Notes: generated by a model not told the origin, from the sequence alone. 38,579 bases of DNA from a virus (IMGVR_UViG_3300044621_001223:1-38579), one strand, 5' to 3'; shown: positions 16,735 to 24,423, numbered from the stretch's first letter. Numbers and translations are program-made.

Positions 16735-18543
16735 GTGCCGCTGGTTGTGAAAAACGGCGATCTCGTGACCGTCTCCGGTTCACTGGCGACGGACGTGGCG
16801 TGCTGCTGCGATGGCCCAGACGAGTGCCCGTGTCTGTTCCCGACAGAATGGCGTATCACCGACGCCGACGGGAACGTCTACGCCAAGGGGCCAGTTGTCG
16901 CGGTTGGCGGCCCTCAGTGCGAGACGGTCGTTCCCTCGCTTGAAGATTTGCCGAACCCGTTCACGCCGCTGTTTTACTGGGCTACTGGCGAGATCGAATT
17001 CACGCTTGAACTATTGGGCTGCAACGAGGAGGCGTGGGACACGCTTGATTCATGGTCCGCGACTATCTCGCTTTGCGACGACGGTCGTTACCCATCGCAG
17101 TCGCTCGATGGCCCGTGGCAGCCGCCAGGGCCGTGCCAGTGCAAAAACCAGCAGAACGTCGATGACGGAATCGAGGAGTGCGACCCGTGCCCAGACCTGA
17201 CCGCCGGGTCCGGCGACGGGCAGGAGTGGCGCGACCCGCAGCCTGGAACTGCGACGACGTTCACAGGCGCGATCGACGGTGAGTGGACGAACCTTCTGAA
17301 CTGGGAGGACGCCAACGGTTTGACGCCGGCCGGCTCGCTGCCGGGTATTGGCACGAACGTGTCCGTCGAGGCAAACGTGACCTCGACGGCCGGTGCGATC
17401 TCGGTGGGCGAGTTGACGATTCAAGCCGGCGCGGAGTTCAGCGTGGCCGCGAGCGCGGCGGACCTGCACTGTTACGGAGCAATCGAGCGAAACGCTCTGT
17501 GCGAAGGCGTGTTCGGCGTGGTGACTGTGATGAGCGGCGAGGCGTTTGTCTACGGCGGCGGCCGCAACAACGGGGAGATAGTAAACGCATTGGTGAAGTT
17601 CAGCGGAGACGGGCTCAACGACACGGACGGCGTGGTCACTGGGGACGCCAGGTTTGATGACACGTCGCGAAACGACGGAACGATTGCTGGTGATGCTGGG
17701 CTCCATGACGGGTCGTACAACAACGGGACGATCACGGGCGATGCGGAGTTCTATGACGATTCAGTAAATAGCGCGGTTGCCGGAGAATATACCGGCACTG
17801 TTGGAGGCAATGCTACGTTCCATGATGATTCGTTCAACGCAGGAGGCGTCGTTGAAGGCAACGCGGAGTTCCACGAAAACTCGCAAAACGTACAACTTGG
17901 TTGGGTGAAAGGAAACGCAGTCTTCAACGATACGACCAAGAATGACGGTGCCGTGGACGGCGATGCAGAGTTTAACGACAGTTCTTGGAATGGATACGAC
18001 ACAGGCAGACCGTCTCTACCAAGCGGGCAAGAGTCTGTTGGCGGCACCGCGACGTTCAACGGCGCATCCAAAAACACACAGAACGATGTTAGCGTTGCTG
18101 TGTTTAACGATTCCGCCGAAAACACTTCCTCTATTTTTGGTGGAGGTATATTTATTGGCGGCGTAGCCACCGCCACGTTTAACGACGATTCAGTAAACGA
18201 CGGCGGCACGGCCGACACCGCAACCTTCAACGACTCTGCCAGCAACAACGGCATCGTGGGTTCCGCAACCTTCAACGACTCTGCCAGCAACGACAACACC
18301 GTGGGTTCCGCAACTTTCAACGGCACGACGAGCAACGCCGGAATCGTCTCCAGTTCTGCCACTTTCAACGGCAGTTCCGTCAACGCCGCGTCCGGAATCG
18401 TCTCCGGCGGTGCCACTTTCAACGACGACACCATTCACCAAGGTAGTGCCGGCACCGCCATCTTTAACGACTGCTCCTACAACGAAGGCGGCACGGCCAG
18501 CACGTTCGTTCCCGATCCGCCGCCGGATGAGTACCCATGCTGA
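16735..18543 (+). CDS. Putative receptor-binding adhesin with beta-solenoid repeats (602 aa)
   Basis: I chose the GTG at 16735, four bases after the previous stop, with GGAG 8 bases upstream. The open frame before it only mirrors the PPPEED repeats. Residues 1-160 are Cys-rich (ACCCDGPDECPC, CQCKNQQ, CDPCPD). Residues about 180-230 carry a W-N-NW motif (GEWTNLLNWEDANG) and a turn LPGIGTNVSVEANVTS typical of right-handed beta-helix passenger domains. Residues about 305-586 hold about 16 repeats of 15-25 residues with core A-[TVE]-F-N-D-x-S-x-N, best read as a beta-solenoid. The tail ends in PDPPPDEYPC. Tail-fibre or host-binding function is inferred from position and architecture. Confidence 0.72.
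   Translation: MPLVVKNGDLVTVSGSLATDVACCCDGPDECPCLFPTEWRITDADGNVYAKGPVVAVGGPQCETVVPSLEDLPNPFTPLFYWATGEIEFTLELLGCNEEAWDTLDSWSATISLCDDGRYPSQSLDGPWQPPGPCQCKNQQNVDDGIEECDPCPDLTAGSGDGQEWRDPQPGTATTFTGAIDGEWTNLLNWEDANGLTPAGSLPGIGTNVSVEANVTSTAGAISVGELTIQAGAEFSVAASAADLHCYGAIERNALCEGVFGVVTVMSGEAFVYGGGRNNGEIVNALVKFSGDGLNDTDGVVTGDARFDDTSRNDGTIAGDAGLHDGSYNNGTITGDAEFYDDSVNSAVAGEYTGTVGGNATFHDDSFNAGGVVEGNAEFHENSQNVQLGWVKGNAVFNDTTKNDGAVDGDAEFNDSSWNGYDTGRPSLPSGQESVGGTATFNGASKNTQNDVSVAVFNDSAENTSSIFGGGIFIGGVATATFNDDSVNDGGTADTATFNDSASNNGIVGSATFNDSASNDNTVGSATFNGTTSNAGIVSSSATFNGSSVNAASGIVSGGATFNDDTIHQGSAGTAIFNDCSYNEGGTASTFVPDPPPDEYPC
17647..18493 (+). repeat. About 16 solenoid repeats, consensus A-T-F-N-D-x-S-x-N
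   Basis: Repeat cores include ARFDDTSRN, AEFYDDSVN, ATFHDDSFN, AVFNDTTKN, ATFNDSASN (twice), ATFNGSSVN and AIFNDCSYN. Two neighbouring units share an identical 29-bp block at 18218-18246 and 18263-18291, offset by 45 bp, which points to recent tandem duplication. Confidence 0.85.
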
Positions 18544-18833
18544 TCCGCCGCTGTACCCGCGCGTGGTTCTCCGCCCGCTGTCGCATGGCTGGCAAGACGG
18601 CCGAGGGCTGCGAACGCTGCGTCGTCGCTGACGACGGCAAGACGCTCCAGGTGGACGCCGAGCACGCGGACTACCCGCGGCCGGGGCTCGGCGACCGCGT
18701 GGCGGCGGGGCTCGCGGCCGTTGGCGTGACGGAGGAGCGGGTGGCGCGAGTCGTGGGGGTGAAGGACTGCGGCTGCAAGAAGCGGCGCGAGGCACTGAAC
18801 AGGTCAGGGAAGATACTAGGGATAGGCAAATGA
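18537..18833 (+). CDS. Small Cys-containing phage protein, unknown function (98 aa)
   Basis: It overlaps the adhesin stop by seven bases (ATGCTGA). The N-terminus is basic with three Cys, and the C-terminus has VTEERVARVVGVKDCGCKK followed by REALNR. A closing C-G-C-K-K-R plus LN helix is a pattern I associate with small proteins near phage tail genes, function unknown. The Cys residues may bind a metal. There is no signal peptide. It could be a tail-fibre chaperone by position, but nothing proves it. Confidence 0.6.
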   Translation: MLIRRCTRAWFSARCRMAGKTAEGCERCVVADDGKTLQVDAEHADYPRPGLGDRVAAGLAAVGVTEERVARVVGVKDCGCKKRREALNRSGKILGIGK

Positions 18834-19114
18834 AGAAGAACTACAAGTTCATCATCGACGGAAAATCATGGTCTTGGGTGTACCGCTCGCTGAAGCAAAC
18901 AAAACCTAGAATACTCGGATTGTGCGACTGGGCGTCAACGAAAGTGACGATCTGCACGAGTTGTGAAGGCATCGAGCGTTTGGATACCGAACTCCACGAG
19001 GCACTCCATGCGATGCAGGGCTTTGCCAGCGAAGAGCACACCGAGCAGGTTGCGACTACGCTTGCGCAGATCCTGTGGAAGATCGGCTATCGCAGGAGCG
19101 AAGAGCCTTCTTGA
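18830..19114 (+). CDS. Small HExxH zincin-like protein (94 aa)
   Basis: A compact metallopeptidase-like protein: DTELHEALHAMQG gives HExxH at about residues 56-60, followed by a helix EEHTEQVATTLAQILWKIGY whose Glu could act as third ligand. Length and pattern match small phage HExxH proteins with an ImmA/SprT-like minimal core. It starts in an ATGA overlap with the preceding gene. Activity and target are unknown. Confidence 0.65.
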   Translation: MKKNYKFIIDGKSWSWVYRSLKQTKPRILGLCDWASTKVTICTSCEGIERLDTELHEALHAMQGFASEEHTEQVATTLAQILWKIGYRRSEEPS

Positions 19115-19176
19115 AGACGAAGACGATGAAGATGTCGATAACTTGATCGGCATCACTTTCCTTGTGGAGAGATACG

Positions 19177-20055
19177 GTGGTAAGCCAAAAGTGGTCAGTC
19201 TCGAAGTTGAGCGGCTCTGTGAGCCGAATCGTGTTCGGCCGCGAGCCCCTCTGGGCGTATATATCGAGCGACTGGCACTGGGACAGCATCAAGTGCGACC
19301 GCGATCTGCTTGAGAAAGACCTGCGTCTTGCGAAGAGGGTCGGTGCTCCGGTTCTTGCGTTCGGTGACATCTTTGATGCGATGGGCGGAAAGTACGACCC
19401 TCGCGGCAGCAAAGACGAACTCAGGCCAGAACTGCTGCGTGGGAACTACTTCGACGAGGCGATCGAGCAGTGCGCTGAATGGCTGAAACCCTACGCTGGG
19501 CAGATCGCGTTCATGTCGCCAGGAAACCACGAGACTGCGATCCGTAAGAGGCAGGAAACGTGCATGACGACGCGACTAACAGAGAGGCTGAAGCAGTTCG
19601 GCTCTCCTGTTCAGCAGGGAGGCTACTCAGGGTGGGTCATGCTCCACGCGAAACCAGGGGGTAAGAGGTCTGGGACTCACAGGATGTGGTATCACCACGG
19701 GTACGGTGGAGGTGGCCCGGTCACGCGTGGAGTGATCGACTTCGCAAGATTCATGGTGGACGTTGACGCCGACTCAATCGTCGCCGGTCACGTTCATCAG
19801 CGAACGCTGATCGAGGCTACGAGGCAGCGAGTGACTGACGCGGGGCAAGTTCGCGTCCAGCCTATTTACTTAGTGCGGTCTGCGTCCTATAAAAGCGAGT
19901 GCCTGACCGACGGCTGGGCCGTCGAGAAAGGCATGTCCAGCCGTCCGCTTGGCGGATGGTGGGCTAAGTTCAAGTTGAACAAGAACACGGGAGCGATGGT
20001 CGCTTCGTTTCATGACAGACCTTACCTCGAAGGAGATGCAGATGCAGACACTTGA
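19177..20055 (+). CDS. Calcineurin-like metallophosphoesterase
   Basis: A 292-aa protein with the full metallophosphoesterase motif set: SDWHWD (Asp32, His34), FGDIFD (Asp64), PGNHE (Asn117, His118), WYHHGYGGGG and AGHVHQ. Substrates in phages range from nucleic acid ends to cyclic nucleotides, and the sequence alone does not decide. I prefer the GTG at 19177, with GGAGAG at 19166-19171, over the TTG at 19162. It follows the tail genes after a gap of 62 bases and overlaps the next gene by 14 bases. It may be a virion-associated, DNA-repair or anti-defence phosphoesterase. Confidence 0.85.
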   Translation: MVSQKWSVSKLSGSVSRIVFGREPLWAYISSDWHWDSIKCDRDLLEKDLRLAKRVGAPVLAFGDIFDAMGGKYDPRGSKDELRPELLRGNYFDEAIEQCAEWLKPYAGQIAFMSPGNHETAIRKRQETCMTTRLTERLKQFGSPVQQGGYSGWVMLHAKPGGKRSGTHRMWYHHGYGGGGPVTRGVIDFARFMVDVDADSIVAGHVHQRTLIEATRQRVTDAGQVRVQPIYLVRSASYKSECLTDGWAVEKGMSSRPLGGWWAKFKLNKNTGAMVASFHDRPYLEGDADADT

Positions 20056-20500
20056 TTTGTCCAACGCGGCACTCAGGGAAGCAGTCGAGACTCGCCTGAA
20101 GAACGCTGGAAAGCCGCACGAGCGTTGGTACGAGAAGGACGCAGAGTCAAGGATCGTGCAGGTTGGCTCGGTCAGCAGCGAGGTCAGTGAGCGTCACGAA
20201 CGCCCAGGCTCTCTGGCGTTCATGGAGGTGATCGAGGAGATTCGTCAGATCCACATCAAGAAGTCGCAGGACTACGGCGAGCCCGGAGACGCACTGGCGA
20301 ACATTCGCTCCGGTGCGGAACTCGTCGGCATTGAGCCGTGGCGTGGATGCCTTGTACGCATCGCGGACAAAGTCCAGCGGATTCGCTCGTACTGCCGCGA
20401 CGGCAGGCTCGCCAACGAAGGCTTCGAGGACACGCTGCTCGATCTCGCCAGTTATGCCGTGATCGCACTCATCATGTTTCGCGAAAGTCAGGCGAAATGA
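20042..20500 (+). CDS. DUF1599/Nmad1-like (MazG-fold-like) nucleotide-associated protein
   Basis: A 152-aa protein. AAGGAG at 20030-20035 places the start best at ATG 20042 rather than 20036. The C-terminal half has IHIKKSQDYGEPGDALANIR, RIADKVQRIRSYCRDG and FEDTLLDLASYAVIAL, which is the pattern of the DUF1599 family (all-helical, related in design to MazG-type NTP pyrophosphohydrolases and listed as nucleotide-modification associated). It probably acts on a nucleotide pool or in making a modified base. It lies directly before a DUF4406 gene. Confidence 0.75.
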   Translation: MQTLDLSNAALREAVETRLKNAGKPHERWYEKDAESRIVQVGSVSSEVSERHERPGSLAFMEVIEEIRQIHIKKSQDYGEPGDALANIRSGAELVGIEPWRGCLVRIADKVQRIRSYCRDGRLANEGFEDTLLDLASYAVIALIMFRESQAK

Positions 20501-20501
20501 A

Positions 20502-20816
20502 GTGAAGGTCTATCTCGCTGGGCCTATGACCGGGTTCCCGGAGTTCAACTTCCCTGCGTTCGACAGGGCGGCCGAGGCTTTGGCCTCCCATGGGTACACG
20601 GTCTTCAATCCAGCGCAGATGGATCGCGATATCGGTTTCAATCCGTCCTCATCTGGCGTCACGCAGGAGTTCTTGCGTGACGCCATGAGGAGGGACTTGA
20701 CCGCGATCTGTGAGGCTGATGCAATAGCGATGCTTCCAGGGTGGGAGAAATCGGGAGGTGCGAGAGTCGAGTGGACGCTGGCTACGCATCTGGGGCTCAA
20801 GGTTATTTACCTGTAA
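20502..20816 (+). CDS. DUF4406 protein, nucleoside 2-deoxyribosyltransferase-like
   Basis: A 104-aa protein with a GTG start two bases after the previous stop. The family signature is complete: MKVYLAGPMTGFPEFNFPAF, then helix FDRAAEALASHGYTVFNPA, then RDLTAICEADAIAMLPGWEKSGGARVEW. This is the Rossmann-like fold shared with nucleoside 2-deoxyribosyltransferases. In phages these are thought to act on nucleotides, but activity is rarely shown. Pairing with the DUF1599 gene supports a nucleotide function. Confidence 0.85.
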   Translation: MKVYLAGPMTGFPEFNFPAFDRAAEALASHGYTVFNPAQMDRDIGFNPSSSGVTQEFLRDAMRRDLTAICEADAIAMLPGWEKSGGARVEWTLATHLGLKVIYL

Positions 20817-20825
20817 GGAAAAAAC

Positions 20826-21071
20826 ATGGTCGCAACGACTGAGGCTTACTTCAATGCAACGTCTGCCGCAAAAGAACTCGGCTGCTCAAGAAGCAGCGTG
20901 TGTCGAGCGGCAAAGAACTACGGCATCGGGATCTTCACGAACGGCAGGCTGGCAGTCCTGAGTAAGCAGGACGTCGCGTCAATCAAGAACCATATCCATG
21001 AGACTTCCGGCAATCCGCTGTGGATCGCGGCCAGAGGGCGAAAACACAAGAAGGGCCGGAAAAAGAAATAA
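20826..21071 (+). CDS. Small helix-turn-helix DNA-binding protein
   Basis: An 81-aa protein: residues 10-30 (NATSAAKELGCSRSSVCRAAK) form an excisionase/MerR-like helix-turn-helix. A turn with NGRLAVLSKQD follows, and the C-terminal tail is very basic (ARGRKHKKGRKKK). It could repress or activate a nearby promoter, such as the one at 21418. No integrase is in the window, so an excisionase role is not supported. It starts after AAGGAAAAAAC. Confidence 0.72.
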   Translation: MVATTEAYFNATSAAKELGCSRSSVCRAAKNYGIGIFTNGRLAVLSKQDVASIKNHIHETSGNPLWIAARGRKHKKGRKKK

Positions 21072-21085
21072 GGGCATATAGATAG

Positions 21086-21316
21086 ATGACTCTCCCGTCA
21101 CAACGAACGCGATCAGTCATCGCTGCGAGGAAGTTCTTGATGAGGCTCGGGCATCCGGGCGTCAAGGACGGAATCAAGAAGATACCTGCTTCTGTGAGAG
21201 AAGAGGCCCGAGCGATCCTGAGACACTACCCGTTCTGGTTTGATCTCAGCAGAAAAGATTCTTGGGATGAGCAAGAAGCGATCAGAATCGCAGAAGAAGC
21301 AGACGAACTGACGTAG
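21086..21316 (+). CDS. BPSL0761-like phage protein (76 aa)
   Basis: It matches the pattern of the BPSL0761 family: start MTLPSQRTRSVIAARKFLMRL, then KKIPASVREEARAILRHYP and a short acidic end. The family occurs in many phages and prophages and has no known function. The upstream spacing is short and the preceding DNA is A-rich. It ends an operon; the following 190 bases hold only GC-rich DNA and a promoter. Confidence 0.7.
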   Translation: MTLPSQRTRSVIAARKFLMRLGHPGVKDGIKKIPASVREEARAILRHYPFWFDLSRKDSWDEQEAIRIAEEADELT

Positions 21317-21417
21317 CATCGCTGCCGTCAGGTTGCCCGGCCCCCTATAAATAGCCTAGACGCCGGCGGGGGGCGGGGCGGCCGTTTTATCCCGGCTTGC
21401 TCCCGGCCTAAAGACTA

Positions 21418-21445
21418 TTGCACCAAATGGCCGATATGCTAATAT
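21418..21445 (+). promoter_or_regulatory. Promoter of leader cassette 1 (AAA+ operon)
   Basis: CTATTGCACC contains the -35 box TTGCAC (21418-21423). TAATAT at 21440-21445 follows after 16 bases. The same ATTGCAC or ATTGCCC start occurs at the promoters at 25233 and 27265. The DNA before it (21317-21417) is very GC-rich with a stray TATAAATAG, and I see no gene there. Confidence 0.6.
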
Positions 21446-21454
21446 GTAGTGTGT

Positions 21455-21502
21455 CGGCTGGGCGTCCAGCCGGGTTCAGTTCGGTCAGTTCAGCAAAGGA
21501 CA
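21455..21502 (+). promoter_or_regulatory. 5' leader element 1: hairpin, GGTTCaGTTCGGT, CAAAGGACA
   Basis: CGGCTGG and CCAGCCG pair around a GCGT loop (21455-21472), close to the predicted transcript start. GGTTCAGTTCGGT and the ribosome-binding block CAAAGGACA (21494-21502) follow, 6 bases before ATG 21508. The same order is seen at 25265 and 31393. Confidence 0.65.
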
Positions 21503-21507
21503 TACCA

Positions 21508-22785
21508 ATGGCAGTTCAGGGAATCATGATGGTCGCCGGTCGTCGCTACATCACGGTCACGGGTCGTGGGTTCACGCTGATCCGTCGCTTCAAGAAGCAG
21601 GGTGCGAAGACTCGGCTCGTGCAGATGGGCGAGATCAAGTGGGACAACGACGAGCAGACGTTCGAGATCACGCGTCGCATGTTCAACAAGATGGTGACGC
21701 GGGTCGCGACGCCTGGTCAGGACGATGTGAAGCCAGACGTCGCTGACACGACACCCGATGTCGCTCCGGCGACTCCGGTTCCGTCGCTGAACAGCGATCT
21801 CGCTCAGGCGATCGCTGCGGCTGTCGCTCCTCACGTTCGTGCTGGCATCGACCGCGATCAGATTGAAGCCATCGTCGATGCTCGCATCGTCGATAGCCTG
21901 CTCCCTCGTCGAATCGAGGTCGTTGTGCCTGGGACCGGCGACATGAAGGATGTCGGCGTCCAGCACACTTACTTCGAAGCGATCCGGCGTCTGGCGATCC
22001 AGAGGCTAAACATCTGGCTCAACGGACCTGCCGGCGGCGGCAAGACCACGATCGCGGCGTCCATCGCCGACTCGCTCGGCCTTCCGCACTACGCACAGAG
22101 CGTCTGTGCGTTGACGAGCAAGGCCGACCTGATCGGCTACAAGAACGTGACAGACGGTAATTACGTCGCGACCGACCTGCGGAAGGCGTACGAAGAGGGC
22201 GGCGTGTTCCTGCTCGACGAGTGCGATGCTGGCAACGCGAACGTGATGGTCATCATGAACGCTCTGCTGGCGAACGGTCGGTGTGCATTCCCCGACGGGA
22301 TGGTGGACAAGCATCCCGACTTCATCATGATCGCCGGAGCAAATACCGTCGGGCTCGGTGCCGATAAGCAGTACGTCGGTCGCAATCAGTTGGACAAGGC
22401 GACGCTCGACAGGTTCGTGATGCTGGAGTTCCCGTACGATCCCACGATCGAGGCTTGCATGGCCGGAGTCAGCCCGTCGTGCTTCGCCGAAGCCGACCGG
22501 CCCGAGCCGATCGAGTTCATCCAGGTCGATGACAAGGCCGACTCCGAGAACGACGCTCGGCTGAAGTCTGCCGCCGAAGTTCGGTGTGCTGAGTTCTGCC
22601 GCCGCATCGTTCGGATTCGCAAGGCGATGGACGAACTGAAGGTGCGTCACATCGTCAGCCCTCGTGCCACGAAGGCTGGATGCACGATGATCCGGCTCGG
22701 CTTCACGATGGCCGACACGATGAAGATGGCGGTCTGGAAGGGGCTGGACGCCGACACGGTGTCCAAGGTTGAGAGCCGGATCTGA
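21508..22785 (+). CDS. MoxR/CbbQ-like AAA+ ATPase
   Basis: A 425-aa protein. The ATG at 21508 has CAAAGGACA just upstream. Residues 1-60 form a small basic beta-rich domain, 70-100 a Pro/Asp-rich linker and 165-330 the AAA+ module with Walker A GPAGGGKTT (173-181), Walker B GGVFLLDECD (231-240), sensor Asn in GANT (279) and LDRFVMLEF after it. Such MoxR-family ATPases act as chaperones that load metals or remodel partners, usually with a VWA-domain protein encoded next door. The downstream gene has a VWA-like segment, in line with that rule. The C-terminal 110 residues are helical. The target is unknown. Confidence 0.85.
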   Translation: MAVQGIMMVAGRRYITVTGRGFTLIRRFKKQGAKTRLVQMGEIKWDNDEQTFEITRRMFNKMVTRVATPGQDDVKPDVADTTPDVAPATPVPSLNSDLAQAIAAAVAPHVRAGIDRDQIEAIVDARIVDSLLPRRIEVVVPGTGDMKDVGVQHTYFEAIRRLAIQRLNIWLNGPAGGGKTTIAASIADSLGLPHYAQSVCALTSKADLIGYKNVTDGNYVATDLRKAYEEGGVFLLDECDAGNANVMVIMNALLANGRCAFPDGMVDKHPDFIMIAGANTVGLGADKQYVGRNQLDKATLDRFVMLEFPYDPTIEACMAGVSPSCFAEADRPEPIEFIQVDDKADSENDARLKSAAEVRCAEFCRRIVRIRKAMDELKVRHIVSPRATKAGCTMIRLGFTMADTMKMAVWKGLDADTVSKVESRI

Positions 22786-22815
22786 AACCCAATCACACGA
22801 AAGGAGACATGAACC

Positions 22816-23643
22816 ATGGAACGACACGAATTCAACTCGCTCGCCGAACTGCTCCGCGATAACCTGCGGTGGAGTGATGGCAAGACAGACGGCTCCTCGT
22901 CGCACGAGACGGGGGCCACGAAGTTCAACGGCATGACCGTTTCATACGAGTCGGCCGTCAAGATGGCGAACGAGGGCTGGCGTGACGGCGCGAAGCGAGT
23001 TGACGCTCTTCGCAAGGAACTCGACGACGCAGTGCAGTCGCTCGTCGCGGCGAAGGCTGCGGCGATGGTGTACGGCGTTGACGGCGACTGGGTTGACATC
23101 GGCCGCATCGTCACAGGCGACCCGGAGTGTTGCGGCTCATGGGTCGTGCAGGGTGACGAGCGTAACGAGAAAGTGGTCAAGATCGTTGCGAACGTGAGCG
23201 TGAGTTGTGCTGTCGAGGCCGAAACCATCTTCGCTCGCGGTGCAGCCTGCCTCGCGGCCGTCGATATCCTTGAGTCACTCGGCAAGCGAGTTGAACTCTG
23301 GGTCGGCCTCGGCTTGAACGACCAGGGCAAGCGGATCGAGACTCACGTTCTCGTGAAGCCGTCGAGTCAGCCCGCTGAACTCGACAGGCTGGCGTTCGTT
23401 CTGTGTCACGCGTCGATGCTTCGCAGAATCCTGTTTGCTCACATGGAGATGAACCAGCACAATCCGTGCAGGACGTACCCCGGCCCGGTCGAGGCAGACG
23501 ACGCGATCGTGCTGCCCGAACTCAAGACTGGGCGTCCTCCGAATCGTGAGGGAAACATCCGCGAGGTCATCAAGATCTGCGAACTCGCTGGCATCGTGTT
23601 CGGTGACGAAGACATCCGTAGTTTGGTTTCTAGCGTTCTGTGA
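22816..23643 (+). CDS. DUF7192-like protein with degenerate VWA-like segment, partner of the AAA+ ATPase
   Basis: A 275-aa protein with AAGGAG at 22801-22806. The N-terminus (LAELLRDN, GATKFNGMTVSYESAVKMANEGWRDG) resembles the DUF7192 type of phage and archaeal proteins. Residues 119-165 read EKVVKIVANVSVS, then FARGAACLAAVDILESLGKRVELWV, which looks like the first strand, MIDAS-type N-x-S-x-S (Asn126, Ser128, Ser130) and helix of a VWA domain with Asp replaced by Asn. Being directly downstream of a MoxR-like gene supports a MoxR-VWA pair. The name is an inference; no experiment is implied. Confidence 0.6.
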   Translation: MERHEFNSLAELLRDNLRWSDGKTDGSSSHETGATKFNGMTVSYESAVKMANEGWRDGAKRVDALRKELDDAVQSLVAAKAAAMVYGVDGDWVDIGRIVTGDPECCGSWVVQGDERNEKVVKIVANVSVSCAVEAETIFARGAACLAAVDILESLGKRVELWVGLGLNDQGKRIETHVLVKPSSQPAELDRLAFVLCHASMLRRILFAHMEMNQHNPCRTYPGPVEADDAIVLPELKTGRPPNREGNIREVIKICELAGIVFGDEDIRSLVSSVL

Positions 23644-23668
23644 ATTTCAAACCCAAAAGGAGCATGAC

Positions 23669-23983
23669 ATGAACATCAAGGCACTTTCTATCGACCTGAA
23701 CGTCTCGCAGGATCTCATGTGTGCGATCGTGGTTCGCAGGCTTCGCGAACTGCGGTGGACGCCGAAGGAGATTGAGTCGTCGGCAGAAAAGGCAATCGTC
23801 CGAATCGAGCGGGTCATCAAGAACGAGGACGTTCTTTCGGAACTCGCAAAGGATGCGGCGTTGATGCACGCCGGTGGAGCCGGAGACAAGATGGTTCAGC
23901 AGATGGCGAACGCTCTGTTCGCGGTTCGTGCGGTGACGGTGGCCGACGACATGCACAAGTCGCGTGTCGCGGAGTTCAACTGA
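23669..23983 (+). CDS. Helical protein of unknown function (104 aa)
   Basis: The ATG at 23669 has AAAAGGAG about 7 bases upstream. The product is almost entirely helical and charged (MCAIVVRRLRELRWTPKEIESSAEKAIVRIERVIKN; DKMVQQMANALFAVRAVTVADDMHKSRVAEF). No Cys, motif or membrane segment. It belongs to the AAA+ operon by spacing; it could be a small partner protein, but I do not recognise it. Confidence 0.6.
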   Translation: MNIKALSIDLNVSQDLMCAIVVRRLRELRWTPKEIESSAEKAIVRIERVIKNEDVLSELAKDAALMHAGGAGDKMVQQMANALFAVRAVTVADDMHKSRVAEFN

Positions 23984-24018
23984 GTTCGATTCCTCAAGCC
24001 TACAGAGAGGGCTTTCCA

Positions 24019-24423
24019 ATGGTTGATTCGAATCGGTGGTTCCAGGGAAACAAAGACGTCAGCGGGTTCGACATGAGCAACGTCGCTGACTTCAAGAGGT
24101 GGATCGAGGACAACAAGAGCAAGACCAACGAGGGTCTTGAGGCACTACAGGCTGTCATGTCCATCGGGACTGATGTCGCGTCCGCCGCTTGTGTGAAGCG
24201 GTTCCGCGACAAGGGCAAGGAGCAGACCGAGGTCGCTGCACTCACTTCCGAGATCTGCGACAAGATCATCGCGGCCTGCAATGAGAACAAGAGTGAGGTC
24301 GTCAAGGACTGTGCTAGTTTGTTCGCCGGCACCGGGAACACGGCACTCGTCATGATGATGGGGTTCGTGTGCTACTCCATTATCGGGATCAACGTGGCCG
24401 ACGAGTTGATGGACGAGGTCTGA
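24019..24423 (+). CDS. Unknown protein with one hydrophobic C-terminal segment (134 aa)
   Basis: It follows the previous gene by 35 bases with GAGAGGG before the start. The first 100 residues are helical and charged (FKRWIEDNKSKTNEGLEALQAV, RFRDKGKEQTEVAALTSEICDKIIAAC). Residues about 108-125 are hydrophobic (NTALVMMMGFVCYSIIGINVADEL), which may be a membrane helix or a buried one. Function unknown. A strong hairpin follows directly after the stop. Confidence 0.6.
   Translation: MVDSNRWFQGNKDVSGFDMSNVADFKRWIEDNKSKTNEGLEALQAVMSIGTDVASAACVKRFRDKGKEQTEVAALTSEICDKIIAACNENKSEVVKDCASLFAGTGNTALVMMMGFVCYSIIGINVADELMDEV

Noticed and set aside
20826-21071. Excisionase for a lysogeny module
   Set aside because: Helix-turn-helix is present, but there is no integrase, attachment site or repressor cluster in the window. 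A transcription role is as likely.
21340-21360. TATAAATAG as a -10 box
   Set aside because: No -35-like hexamer at 16-18 bases upstream; the surrounding sequence is GC-rich filler before the promoter at 21418.
22006-22905. Long minus-strand open frame (299 codons) opposite the AAA+ gene
   Set aside because: It is antisense to a clear AAA+ gene, has no motif, and its composition is that of a shadow frame.
23980-24000. tRNA T-loop-like GTTCGATTCC
   Set aside because: No acceptor stem, D-arm or anticodon arm lies upstream, which is coding sequence. No tRNA gene was found in the window.
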